64,000 nt of DNA from NCBI RefSeq assembly GCF_030913655.1, contig NZ_CP133189.1:310001-374000 (forward strand). Direction: 5' to 3'. The stretch comes from Clostridium sp. MB40-C1 (lineage in GTDB: Bacteria; Bacillota; Clostridia; Clostridiales; Clostridiaceae). Each line of letters starts with the position of its first letter. The stretch's first letter is position 1. Below, piece by piece: positions 51,966-60,038 of this stretch. The notes under the pieces are model-generated. The model did no database searches. It was not told the DNA's origin and saw nothing but the letters and a program-made list of their open reading frames with translations. The position numbers were made by a program, and so were the translations under genes.

Positions 51966-53882
51966 TTAGTTTAATCCCATTTTTTTTCTTTTACCTATAA
52001 TATGTGCTTCTATATTATTTGCTACTTCTATTGGATCATCTCCAAGAGCAACTTTCCCTCCTGTTAGGGATTCTACGTCTTCAGTTAATAATTTTACAAG
52101 TTTAGGTGCTCCAGTCATAAATGGAACTGGTGATAGATGAGTATATGCACCATATGCTACTGCAAATATTCCATCTATAGTAGCTTTTTGTTCCATCCAT
52201 TCAGGAGCAGTAACTGCTATTGGCAAGTCAGATATATCAACATCTAAATGATCTGCAAGGGCAGTTACAAGCATTGATATTCTACCTGTATCTGTGCAAG
52301 TTCCAAAACTTAATACTGGAGGTATTTTCAAAAGATTACAGACTTCTTTTAAGCCTTCTCCAGCTAAGTTGTTCGCTGATTCTAAAGTACAAAGTCCAGC
52401 TACCTCTAATGCGTGATTTCCACAGCCACCAGAAACAACTAATATATCTTTTTTTATTAATTCTTTTGTAAGATTTACTGTGTTCCAATCTTGTGGACCA
52501 TTTCTTAAAGTTGAGCAATTTGCTAGTGCTACTACGCCTTTGATTTTTCCAGCAGCAATTACATCTACTAATGGATCAAGTTTGTTTCCAAGTGCACCTA
52601 AAACTGCTTCAGTAGAGAATCCTGCAATAGCCTTTTGAGTTATTTTAGGAACCATAGGTTTAACTTTATCTTTACGTTTTTTAAAATTTTCTATAGCTAA
52701 GTCAATTAATGTGTCTGCCATAGAATCTACTTTTTCAGGGTTATATGGAATTTTATGTTGTAATCCTGGTATATCGATAATAGTGCTTATGCTTACTAAA
52801 GTTACTTGATATTTTTCAGCATAGTGATCTATAGCTGGTGGTGAACAGTTTTCCTCCATAGCCATAACGTCAACAGTACCTGTAGCTAGAAGTGGTTCTA
52901 TAGTTAACCAATTTCCCATTAAGCCTACAAAAACATCATCTACTTCAAATCTTTGTAGTAATTCTTGACCTGTTTCAATAGATCCTACTACTCTAAGACC
53001 TTTTGCACCTGCTGCTCGTGCCTTTTCCTGAACTTCAGCCATCTTAGCTTTTTGTATTGTTGCAACACCACCCCAAGGTTGATGGCCATTAAATACTATA
53101 TTTATGTATTCAGGATCCATAATACCTAAGTCTACATTTACTTCATGAGGCATAGGTGTTCCAAACAAGATATCTTGTGTCATTTCAAGTCCAATTTGTG
53201 AATTGTATATAGTAGCAATACCTAAGCGTAAAGCTTTTGCTGCTAAAGATACGTAACTTCCATCTACATTTGTTAAACAACTAGCTACACAATTTTGTTC
53301 TTCATGGACAGTACCAGCAGGATAAATATTTAATTTTCTCCAAAGTTCTTTTCTTTTTTTAGGAGCAAATACCTCTACCATAAGATTGTTATCTTCTGAA
53401 TCGATTTTTTGCTGTTCTTCTAATAAATTTGCTAATTGTATAGCCATTTTATTTATATCTTGATTTGTATCAATTCCTAGTTTTTCACACATCCACTTTA
53501 GTTTGTTTGTATCTTTAATTGTAAAAGGAGTTTTTCCTTCTGCTGTTGATTTTAATGTACGAAAAGCTTCATATGCGTGATGGCTATATGTGCCTGCACC
53601 CATTATGTTTTTTAATAAGAAGTTTCGCATTGCCATAGCATCTGGGCCAATTCCACAAACTCCTTTATCCTGATCTCCTTTCTCATTTATTCTACATGGG
53701 CCTTGGGAACATAGTTGACAACTTAAACCTTGAAGGCAAAATTTACAGCGAATTTTTTCTTGGGCTACCCATCTGTCAAACACATTAGACATACCATCTT
53801 CTCTTATACGTTTTAGCATCTCTTCAACTGAGTCATGATAGCTTACACGACCCTCAGCTTTTTCTAATATAGTTTCACTCAT
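51966..53882 (-). CDS. cooS: Ni-Fe carbon monoxide dehydrogenase catalytic subunit
   Basis: This 638-residue enzyme oxidises CO to CO2 with low-potential ferredoxin. Cysteines C46, C49, C55, C58 and C63 lie in CKFCLQGLSCQLCSQGPCR, with C46-x2-C49 before the B-cluster set where many enzymes have C-x7-C-C. C-cluster motifs follow: GHQPWGG, ENCSPPAIDHY, ALANCSTLRNGPQD, VVSGGCGNHALE and SFGTCTDTGRIS. GAGGTGA precedes the ATG. It is solitary: no cooC, cooF, hydrogenase or acetyl-CoA synthase genes adjoin, so it is the monofunctional type. Confidence 0.95.
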   Translation of the reverse strand: MSETILEKAEGRVSYHDSVEEMLKRIREDGMSNVFDRWVAQEKIRCKFCLQGLSCQLCSQGPCRINEKGDQDKGVCGIGPDAMAMRNFLLKNIMGAGTYSHHAYEAFRTLKSTAEGKTPFTIKDTNKLKWMCEKLGIDTNQDINKMAIQLANLLEEQQKIDSEDNNLMVEVFAPKKRKELWRKLNIYPAGTVHEEQNCVASCLTNVDGSYVSLAAKALRLGIATIYNSQIGLEMTQDILFGTPMPHEVNVDLGIMDPEYINIVFNGHQPWGGVATIQKAKMAEVQEKARAAGAKGLRVVGSIETGQELLQRFEVDDVFVGLMGNWLTIEPLLATGTVDVMAMEENCSPPAIDHYAEKYQVTLVSISTIIDIPGLQHKIPYNPEKVDSMADTLIDLAIENFKKRKDKVKPMVPKITQKAIAGFSTEAVLGALGNKLDPLVDVIAAGKIKGVVALANCSTLRNGPQDWNTVNLTKELIKKDILVVSGGCGNHALEVAGLCTLESANNLAGEGLKEVCNLLKIPPVLSFGTCTDTGRISMLVTALADHLDVDISDLPIAVTAPEWMEQKATIDGIFAVAYGAYTHLSPVPFMTGAPKLVKLLTEDVESLTGGKVALGDDPIEVANNIEAHIIGKRKKMGLN

Positions 53883-54071
53883 TAAATAATCACCTCTTTT
53901 TAGTTTTCTATATTAAGTTTTCACACATATCAGTATAAATATGTATTATAATGAATTTTAAAGGATAATGGCTTTAAATTATTGCTCTTTTAAATTTTAT
54001 AAGTGGAAAAGGGATAGTAAGTATCTTAAAAACAAAAAGAGAAAATTATAAATGAAATAGTGGAGGAATAT

Positions 54072-54521
54072 ATGGATAAAATTAAATTGTTTAAAGAAGA
54101 GTATTTAGAGAAAAGTGCTAAACTGTTAATATTAACTTTTAATAGGGAGCCTTGGAATGAAAATTGGACTTTTGAAACTGCATTTAAAAGATTAGAAGAG
54201 ACATACAAAACTCCTAATTTTAAAGGCTGGGTTTATGAGAAAGATAATAAGATTGTAGGAGTTATTATGGGGAATTGCGAACAATGGTATGAAGGAACTC
54301 AATATTATATTAAAGATTTTTTTGTAGATGCAAATATTCAAAAACAAGGTATTGGAAGCAAGATGTTAAAACATTTAGAAAGAGAACTAAAAGATTTAGA
54401 TGTAAATTTTATTCATTTTTGGACACTTAAAGGTGAAAAAACAGAAAAATTTTATAAAAACAATGGTTATGAATTACCTAATACATTAACATTGATGACA
54501 AAAGATTTAGATAGTGAATAA
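54072..54521 (+). CDS. GNAT-family N-acetyltransferase
   Basis: This 149-residue acetyl-CoA-dependent acetyltransferase has the GNAT core: VVGVIMGNC-like strand (here KIVGVIMGNCEQW), FFVDANIQKQGIGSKMLKHLE as the acetyl-CoA loop, and FYKNNGYE near the C-terminus. The N-terminal half with PWNENWTFETAFKRL is seen in aminoglycoside- and phosphinothricin-like subgroups, but the substrate is unknown. ATG 54072 is used with GTGGAGG 5 bases upstream; a GTG at 54060 would lie inside that site. Confidence 0.9.
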   Translation: MDKIKLFKEEYLEKSAKLLILTFNREPWNENWTFETAFKRLEETYKTPNFKGWVYEKDNKIVGVIMGNCEQWYEGTQYYIKDFFVDANIQKQGIGSKMLKHLERELKDLDVNFIHFWTLKGEKTEKFYKNNGYELPNTLTLMTKDLDSE

Positions 54522-54596
54522 AAATAATTACATATATAAAGAGATTAGTATATAAAGAAATTATTTTGCTACACATAAACCCATATATTCTATGTT

Positions 54597-54625
54597 TTGA
54601 CAATGTTTTCATAAAATAGTATAAT
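54597..54625 (+). promoter_or_regulatory. Consensus sigma-A promoter
   Basis: TTGACA (54597-54602), 17-base spacer, TATAAT (54620-54625), both boxes perfect, 35 bases before the start of the gene at 54660. Confidence 0.85.
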
Positions 54626-54659
54626 TATATAGACAAACAAGAATTGAGGGGTTGATTGT

Positions 54660-55355
54660 GTGAAGAATTCAAATAAAGTGCTAGCAATATTTTTTGTATT
54701 ATTATTTATAGTTTTTTTCATGCTAGGAACGGGATTAGGCTTTTACTGTGTAAAGTTTGAGACAACTCCTAAATCTATAGCAACTAATGCATTATCTTTT
54801 TTTAGTAAGTCTTCTAAACCTCAAGAAAGTGTAAAGGCTTATTTTGATTGCCTTAAAAAACAAGATACTAAGAAAGCAGCAACTTATATTAGAGAATCAA
54901 GTGATGAAGCAAAGTCTACAAATGAGGATAATAAACCAAAATTTGAAAACAAATATGAAGAAAAAATATTGCAGGAGTTTACTTCTAAATTAAAATATGA
55001 GATTCTTTCAACTAAGATAAATGGAAATAATGCTAAAGTAAAGGTGAAAATTACGGCACCAAATTTGACAAAAATAACAGCAAATATAATTACAGAGTTA
55101 TTGCCAACTATTTTTTCACAAGCAATAAGTGGAAAGCAAGATAATAAAAAAGTAGAAAATATGACAATGGAACGTTTATTAAATAGTCTTAAAGATTCTG
55201 AAGTCTCAATGAGTACTAGTGAAATAGATATTGAGTTATTGAAGGATAAAGAGAAAAAAATGTGGCTAATAGTAGGAAATGATGAACTTTTTAATGCTTT
55301 AACAGGTGATTTAGGAAAAGTTTTTGGTGACTTAGAGAAAAGTATGAAAAAATAG
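54660..55355 (+). CDS. Uncharacterised membrane-anchored extracellular protein
   Basis: GTG at 54660 has GAGGGGTTG about 8-9 bases upstream. The 231-residue protein has one N-terminal membrane segment (AIFFVLLFIVFFMLGTGLGFY) and an extracellular part. SVKAYFDCLKKQDTKKAATYI and YEILSTKINGNNAKVKVKI resemble the NTF2-like or DUF4878-type folds of secreted Gram-positive proteins. No enzyme motif is seen. A perfect promoter upstream and a strong terminator downstream make it a single-gene unit. Confidence 0.75.
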   Translation: MKNSNKVLAIFFVLLFIVFFMLGTGLGFYCVKFETTPKSIATNALSFFSKSSKPQESVKAYFDCLKKQDTKKAATYIRESSDEAKSTNEDNKPKFENKYEEKILQEFTSKLKYEILSTKINGNNAKVKVKITAPNLTKITANIITELLPTIFSQAISGKQDNKKVENMTMERLLNSLKDSEVSMSTSEIDIELLKDKEKKMWLIVGNDELFNALTGDLGKVFGDLEKSMKK

Positions 55356-55453
55356 GAGTTTATAGTTTAGATAATCTTATGCTAGTTTCAATAGTAGACT
55401 CTTCTTCAAAAGAAGGTTATTCTCTACATTTTTCTAAAATAGAGGCATTTATA

Positions 55454-55506
55454 AAAAAAGTATGACAAAAATTATTTTTAGACAATAATTTTTGTCATAC
55501 TTTTTT
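55454..55506. terminator. Bidirectional terminator with a 23-pair stem
   Basis: The arms 55454-55476 and 55484-55506 are perfect inverse complements, starting AAAAAAGTATGACAAAAATT. It serves the gene at 54660 and the convergent gene at 55538. Confidence 0.93.
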
Positions 55507-55537
55507 AGTCGTATCTACAGCTACATTAATTATTAAT

Positions 55538-56164
55538 TTATTTTTTACACATTTTTATTAATTTTTTTATTAATTTTATTATGCCCCATATAGCAAAGAT
55601 TAGGAATGAAAAAAATAAAAATATATCAAGGGAAGAAACATCATCGCTGTTATCAGAATTTTGAACATTAGCTTTTTCTGATTTTTGTGTATTGGGTATT
55701 GGTACTGCAACAGGTGTACTTTTAGAAGTACTTTTATTCAATTTTCCAGTATTTCTAGATTTACTACGAGTAGAAATATTTTGTTTTTTATTTTTTAAGG
55801 AAGTACTACTTTTAGGTGTTGATGTAGTAGATTTATTAGTGGTTTTAGGTTTAACAGTGCTTAAATTTGATTTTGAGTTACTACTATTTGAAGAAAAATT
55901 ACCACTTTTAAAATCTGATGATGAGGAAGAGTTACTGGTAGTAGAACTAGGTTTAATAGTACTATAATCTGATTTTGAACTACTTTTTGAAGAAAAGCTA
56001 CTACTTTTAAATCCTGAACTAGAACTAGAATGTTTTGAATAACTTGATTTAGAACTTTTAGATTTAGATTTAGCATAGGTTGTATTTAGGTTAAAAAGTC
56101 CAGATATTAAAAATGTAAATATAAGTGCAAAAACTAAAAATATTTTATTTCTTTTATTATTCAT
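55538..56164 (-). CDS. Serine-rich secreted or membrane-attached protein
   Basis: This 208-residue protein has a signal segment (KIFLVFALIFTFLISGLFNL), a low-complexity region rich in Ser, Lys, Thr and Asn (residues about 32-150), and a C-terminal membrane segment (DIFLFFSFLIFAIWGIIKLI). The Ser-rich part has an imperfect duplication: FKSSSFSSKSSSKSDYSTIKP is followed by FKSGNFSSNSSNSKSNLSTVKP (each read in part). It is likely a surface protein with a flexible, possibly glycosylated stalk (inference). AAGGAGA precedes the ATG. Frames on the other strand are shadows of this repeat-rich region. Confidence 0.75.
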   Translation of the reverse strand: MNNKRNKIFLVFALIFTFLISGLFNLNTTYAKSKSKSSKSSYSKHSSSSSGFKSSSFSSKSSSKSDYSTIKPSSTTSNSSSSSDFKSGNFSSNSSNSKSNLSTVKPKTTNKSTTSTPKSSTSLKNKKQNISTRSKSRNTGKLNKSTSKSTPVAVPIPNTQKSEKANVQNSDNSDDVSSLDIFLFFSFLIFAIWGIIKLIKKLIKMCKK

Positions 56165-56198
56165 ATTTAAGTCTCCTTAAAATTAAGATATCTTTTAA

Positions 56199-56250
56199 TT
56201 GAGGAAATTGCATAATTAAAAACCTAGAATGCGAAATGTAAGTTTTATAG
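56199..56250. repeat. Half-copy of the GAGGAAATTGCATAATT element
   Basis: TTGAGGAAATTGCATAATT (56199-56217) is the same end as at 59393, followed by AAAAACCTAGAATGCGAAAT, which is shared with the half-copy at 31287-31338. It fills the gap between two minus-strand genes. Confidence 0.65.
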
Positions 56251-56252
56251 TA

Positions 56253-56909
56253 TTAAGAATGTATTTTATATAAAGAAGCTACACTGTTAAATTCTTCTTC
56301 ATCCGTTATCTCACCATAAGTATCTTTTTTTATTCCAGGGTAGTAATATAAGATATATTTATCATCTTTGTCATAAATATTTTCAATAATTATATATTTT
56401 TGTTTTACTTCTAAGTTTTGAATTATAGATAACACCTTATATGTATTATCTTCTCGTGTATCATTATTGGTAAGGTTTAATGTGAAATTTTTAAAAGTAC
56501 TCATATTTATTTTTTTATAATCACAATACTTTATTATAGAGTCTTGTCTACATACAAGGCATGAATCAAATATACATTCATTAGGACATTTTAAACAAGC
56601 ACATTTAGTACAGTTTTCTAATTGATTTAAATCAGTTCTGTTTTTCTGTTTATAAGCCTCTAGTACTTTTTTATATTTTTCATCATTTTTAAAAAGTTCA
56701 AGAATCCCCTTGCCGTCAACTAAGTTATCCACTTCATTTATAAGGCTTATATATTCTTTTAGAATATTAGAGTTTTTTATATATTTTCTTCTATACAAAT
56801 ATTCTTCTGAAAGAGAATCTTCTATTTCAATAGTAGCGTCCATAATTTCTGCATATATTTTCCCAAATATATTCTTTTCGTTTTCCGTATATTCTCTAAT
56901 TTTATTCAT
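56253..56909 (-). CDS. Uncharacterised protein with a cysteine-rich centre
   Basis: I do not recognise this 218-residue protein. A helical N-terminal part (residues 1-95, NEKNIFGKIYAEIMDATIEI) is followed by eight cysteines: C100, C103, C105, C108, C112, C117, C120 and C129 (CTKCACLKCPNECIFDSC, then LVCR). This spacing suits zinc or an iron-sulfur cluster. The C-terminal part looks beta-rich (KYILYYYPGIKKDTYGEI). GAGGGA precedes the ATG. No membrane segment is present, so it is probably cytoplasmic. Confidence 0.7.
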   Translation of the reverse strand: MNKIREYTENEKNIFGKIYAEIMDATIEIEDSLSEEYLYRRKYIKNSNILKEYISLINEVDNLVDGKGILELFKNDEKYKKVLEAYKQKNRTDLNQLENCTKCACLKCPNECIFDSCLVCRQDSIIKYCDYKKINMSTFKNFTLNLTNNDTREDNTYKVLSIIQNLEVKQKYIIIENIYDKDDKYILYYYPGIKKDTYGEITDEEEFNSVASLYKIHS

Positions 56910-57320
56910 TAAGTATCCCTCATGTTGATAATGTATTTTAAAACTTATTGAAAATCTCCATGTTAAATGGGGGTTTTTATCTTGGTTTTAAGTATATTTG
57001 ACATTTTTTGAAATATACCTATAAATTAAGACTTCCTTTCTACATTAATTAAATTTTAGTTTTTTTTACTTTTTATGATAAAATAACACTATAATTATAG
57101 CATAATTATAGTATATTTAACATAATTTTCTTAAATTCTACTATTTCTATAGAACATTGAATTATATTACCATAGTACATATAATTTAATTTAATTAGAT
57201 AAATTAGGGTAAACTCTAGAATTATTTTATAGTCAAAGGAAAGAATATGATTTAAAAGATTAAGAAAATTCAGTAAGAGTACTTAGGAGCTTATTTAAAT
57301 TCTTAGGAGAGTGTTAATAT
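56910..57320. other. Gene-free stretch upstream of divergent genes
   Basis: No gene is seen. A small hairpin AATCTCCAT/ATGGGGGTTTTT lies near 56953-56980. The rest is very AT-rich with several TATAAT-like strings and must hold the promoters for the divergent genes at 56909 and 57321. I could not choose one. Confidence 0.5.
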
Positions 57321-57743
57321 ATGAAGAAAAAAGCAATGAAAGAATTTGTTTTTAAATTAAGTCACATTTTTGAAATAATATTAGCATTAATGGTATTATT
57401 GAAGGTTTTATTAGGCACTATAGATTTATTTAGAATGATGTGGGTTTCTTATATACAAAATATATCAAATCCTGTTACTTATTATGAATTAGAAGATTTG
57501 TTTGGATATGCTCTTTTATTAGTTATAGGAGTAGAGCTTGTTGTAATGCTAACATTACATACAGCAGAGAGTGTAATAGATGTACTTTTATATGCTATAG
57601 CCAGAAAAATTTTATTAATACCCAAAGATAAAGGGATGACTGAAATTTTCATGGGTATATTAGCCATAGTTTTATTATTTGGTATAAAAAAATATTTATT
57701 TATTAAAAAAGAATCTTTAGATGAGAGTAGTGGATCAGACTAA
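57321..57743 (+). CDS. PsiE-family membrane protein
   Basis: This 140-residue protein has four hydrophobic segments, and the part GVELVVMLTLHTAESVIDVL followed by LYAIARKILL matches the core of the phosphate-starvation-inducible E (PsiE) family. The function of the family is not established. TTAGGAGAGTG precedes the ATG. It stands alone between AT-rich gaps; nothing here shows phosphate control. Confidence 0.75.
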   Translation: MKKKAMKEFVFKLSHIFEIILALMVLLKVLLGTIDLFRMMWVSYIQNISNPVTYYELEDLFGYALLLVIGVELVVMLTLHTAESVIDVLLYAIARKILLIPKDKGMTEIFMGILAIVLLFGIKKYLFIKKESLDESSGSD

Positions 57744-57894
57744 GATTTATACGAGAATTAGATAGAGATATGTTTTGAAAAATAAGTTGGTAAAATTTAA
57801 AATTTGATTTATGAGAGTATTTATTTAGTTACATATATGGTATATAATTGGTTTAGTAAAAAATTGTGTTAATGACATTATAGGGGAGAATATT

Positions 57895-58131
57895 ATGGAT
57901 ATACTTTTTTATTTATTATTGATAGGTTTACTAATATATATGATATGGTGGAGACCTAAAGTTTGTAAAGAAAAAATTAGAGATAAAATAAGAAAAATGG
58001 GTGGGGAAGTATTGGATATTGAATTAATTGGTTCTAGAGAGCAAATATATAATGTAAGATACAGAATAAAAGAAAAAGATGAAAAAGCTGTTGTGATATT
58101 TAATTTTATATGTGAAGAAGAGTGGAAATAA
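57895..58131 (+). CDS. Small single-pass membrane protein (78 residues)
   Basis: One N-terminal membrane segment (ILFYLLLIGLLIYMIWWRP) is followed by a charged cytoplasmic part (residues 23-78) with strands such as EVLDIELIGSREQIYNVRY, which could be a small alpha-beta domain. I do not recognise it. AGGGGAG precedes the ATG by about 8 bases, and a strong terminator follows, so it is probably expressed alone. Confidence 0.7.
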   Translation: MDILFYLLLIGLLIYMIWWRPKVCKEKIRDKIRKMGGEVLDIELIGSREQIYNVRYRIKEKDEKAVVIFNFICEEEWK

Positions 58132-58154
58132 AATATAGCTTTAAAATTCTACTT

Positions 58155-58207
58155 ATAAGCACTATCAAAAGTTATTGAAAATCAATAATGGTGATAGTGC
58201 TTATTTT
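58155..58207. terminator. Bidirectional terminator
   Basis: ATAAGCACTATCA pairs with TGATAGTGCTTAT, with an inner stem TTATTG/CAATAA. It lies between the convergent genes at 57895 and 58231. Confidence 0.88.
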
Positions 58208-58230
58208 AATTTTATGAAGTTAGAATAGAA

Positions 58231-59328
58231 TTAAGAAATGTTTGTAGTTCGTACAATACCAGTACTACTTCTTTGAACTAAAAAAGGTTCATATTCAAGT
58301 CTCATAATACAAGATCTATTTTGTGTATTTGAGTCGGATTTATTATTTATTTTTTTTGATATAATATTAACAGCCTCAGTTCCTTTATCTTCTATAGCAT
58401 GATCTATAGTGGTTAAGGATATTTTATGTAATGAGGATAACAAAGTATTATCGAATCCACAAACTGAAAAATCATTTGGAATTTTATATCTCATCTCTGA
58501 TAAAGCATCAATAATTCCAATGGCGACCATATCGTTAGTACCAATAAAAGCTGTCATGTCTTTTCTTTCATTTAATAATTGTTTAGTTAAATTGTAACCT
58601 GATAAGTATTCAGTCCTATCTAATGGGTATTTAGCAATATTTTTTAAATTTTCATTTCTTACTATAATGTTATTAATATCAATGTTATGGTCTGAAAAAC
58701 TTTTTTTTAGACCATTAAGCCTTTGAATTCTAGGAATTTCATGTTGAAGCAGTGGGGTAGAAATATAAGCTACTTTTTTATGTCCAAGTGACAAGATATG
58801 TTCTCCTATAATATATCCTGTTTTATGACTATTTAACTCAACAGAATCTAAGTTCAGGTTTTCATTTTTATCGCTAATTAAAACAATAGGAGTTGAGGAA
58901 GATAGTTCCTTTATTTGAGATATTAAAGTAGATTGGTATAAATAAATAATTCCTGCTACTTTAAATCCTGAATATATATTTAAATAATGTTTTTCAAGTT
59001 TAGGATTTCTCATTGTAGGAGCTATAAATATAGAATATCCACATTTATTTGCTTGTTCAGTAATTGAATGTATAAGCATAGTATAATATAAATTAGAAAG
59101 AGAAGGACACATTACTATAATAAGCTTAGATAATACTTCCTCAGTACATAATTTATTTTTGTTATTTTTTTTATATCCTAAAACTTTTGCTGCGTTAAGA
59201 ACTTTTTCTCTTGTTTTGTAAGAAAAAGAAACATCTGGTCTATTATTTAACACCATAGAAACAGTTGACTGTGAAACACCAGCATAATCAGCAATATCCT
59301 TTGTTGTTATTTTACGGTAAGATGCCAA
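58231..59328 (-). CDS. LacI-family transcriptional regulator
   Basis: This regulator of about 365 residues has the N-terminal helix-turn-helix and hinge (TTKDIADYAGVSQSTVSMVL, then NNRPDVS) and a periplasmic-binding-protein-like effector domain (GTNDMVAIGIIDAL, VCGFDNTLLSS). The TTG at 59328 is chosen because AAGGAG lies 8-9 bases upstream; the ATG at 59364 would add 12 residues and cover that site. It is divergent from the dehydrogenase-phosphatase/ribulokinase genes and probably controls them in response to a pentose or a derivative (inference). Confidence 0.92.
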   Translation of the reverse strand: MASYRKITTKDIADYAGVSQSTVSMVLNNRPDVSFSYKTREKVLNAAKVLGYKKNNKNKLCTEEVLSKLIIVMCPSLSNLYYTMLIHSITEQANKCGYSIFIAPTMRNPKLEKHYLNIYSGFKVAGIIYLYQSTLISQIKELSSSTPIVLISDKNENLNLDSVELNSHKTGYIIGEHILSLGHKKVAYISTPLLQHEIPRIQRLNGLKKSFSDHNIDINNIIVRNENLKNIAKYPLDRTEYLSGYNLTKQLLNERKDMTAFIGTNDMVAIGIIDALSEMRYKIPNDFSVCGFDNTLLSSLHKISLTTIDHAIEDKGTEAVNIISKKINNKSDSNTQNRSCIMRLEYEPFLVQRSSTGIVRTTNIS

Positions 59329-59392
59329 GTAAACCACTCCTTTTCTTTTACTTTTAGTATACAAAATAGGGATAAAAAAGACAAATAAGTAA

Positions 59393-59577
59393 TTGAGGAA
59401 ATTGCATAATTGAAAAATAGTATAGCTCCATGCAAGTTTTATTGTTCTCTGCTTCCAAAATTTCTCTTTTTAGGTTCAGAATAAACTCAAAAGGTAGTGA
59501 AAGAGAAATTTTAAGGCGCTGTTCACACTAAAACTTGCATTGCGCATTTATAACTAGTAATTATGCAAATTACTCAA
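59393..59577. repeat. Full-length inverted-repeat element (TTGAGGAAATTGCATAATT family)
   Basis: The 19-base ends TTGAGGAAATTGCATAATT and AATTATGCAAATTACTCAA are inverse complements with two mismatches. Inside are two further pairs, ATGCAAGTTTTA/TAAAACTTGCAT and AAAATTTCTCTTT/AAAGAGAAATTTT, so almost all of the 185 bases can fold. No ORF is present, so any transposase would act in trans. A shorter copy is at 11974-12054. Confidence 0.85.
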
Positions 59578-59952
59578 TTAATAAATAAATTTACTATTAA
59601 TGAAATAAATAGGTTTTATTAATAATTTAAATTAATATTTATTAATAAAATTTATAATTTATTAATCAGAAAACAATAGATATTAAAACTAATTTTATAA
59701 ATTTTAATTATTAGTCTTATTTAATCAAATTTTAGATATGTTTATAAATCTTAAAAAGAGTATATGTTATGATTTCATATTAAAATATTAGTGATTTTTT
59801 ATTAAGAAGTGTTTTATAAGAAAATATATATAAAATTAAAATATTAATAAATTTAATAAAAGAATTTTTTAAGAAAAATTGTGCTTATTAAAAAGAATAA
59901 AAATATTAATTTTATATCGATTAAGATATTAATAAACTAGTCAGTGCCTTGG
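59578..59952. other. Very AT-rich gene-free stretch
   Basis: No gene or repeat is recognised. Runs such as TTATTAATAAAT and A-tracts recur at intervals and may be bent DNA or just mutational bias. It precedes the promoter of the fusion gene. The string AACTAGTCAGT at 59936 is shared with the palindrome at 3739-3841. Confidence 0.4.
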
Positions 59953-59997
59953 TTGACATGGAATTTAAGTCATATTTATAATGTCAGTATAAATATG
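59953..59997 (+). promoter_or_regulatory. Promoter and dyad of the dehydrogenase-phosphatase gene
   Basis: TTGACA (59953-59958), 18-base spacer, TATAAT (59977-59982). A perfect inverted repeat CATATTTATA-ATGTCAG-TATAAATATG (59971-59997) covers the -10 and the likely start site, a place where a repressor would block transcription. It has no central CG as most LacI operators do. Confidence 0.65.
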
Positions 59998-60038
59998 TAT
60001 ATAATAGAAAAAATAAACATGTTAAGGGGTGGCTATGT

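Noticed and set aside
52220-52471. Plus-strand 83-codon frame within cooS
   Set aside because: Antisense shadow of cooS.
55692-56076. Frames on both strands within the Ser-rich gene
   Set aside because: Low-complexity Ser codons leave other frames open; no start signals, and the minus-strand gene has signal peptide, anchor and ribosome binding site.
58231-59328. LacI protein as the arabinose repressor AraR
   Set aside because: AraR has a GntR-type DNA-binding domain; this protein has a LacI helix-turn-helix, so only a functional analogy can be proposed.
59578-59952. AT-rich stretch as a replication origin or attachment site
   Set aside because: No dnaA boxes, iterons, integrase gene or tRNA nearby; AT richness alone is not evidence.
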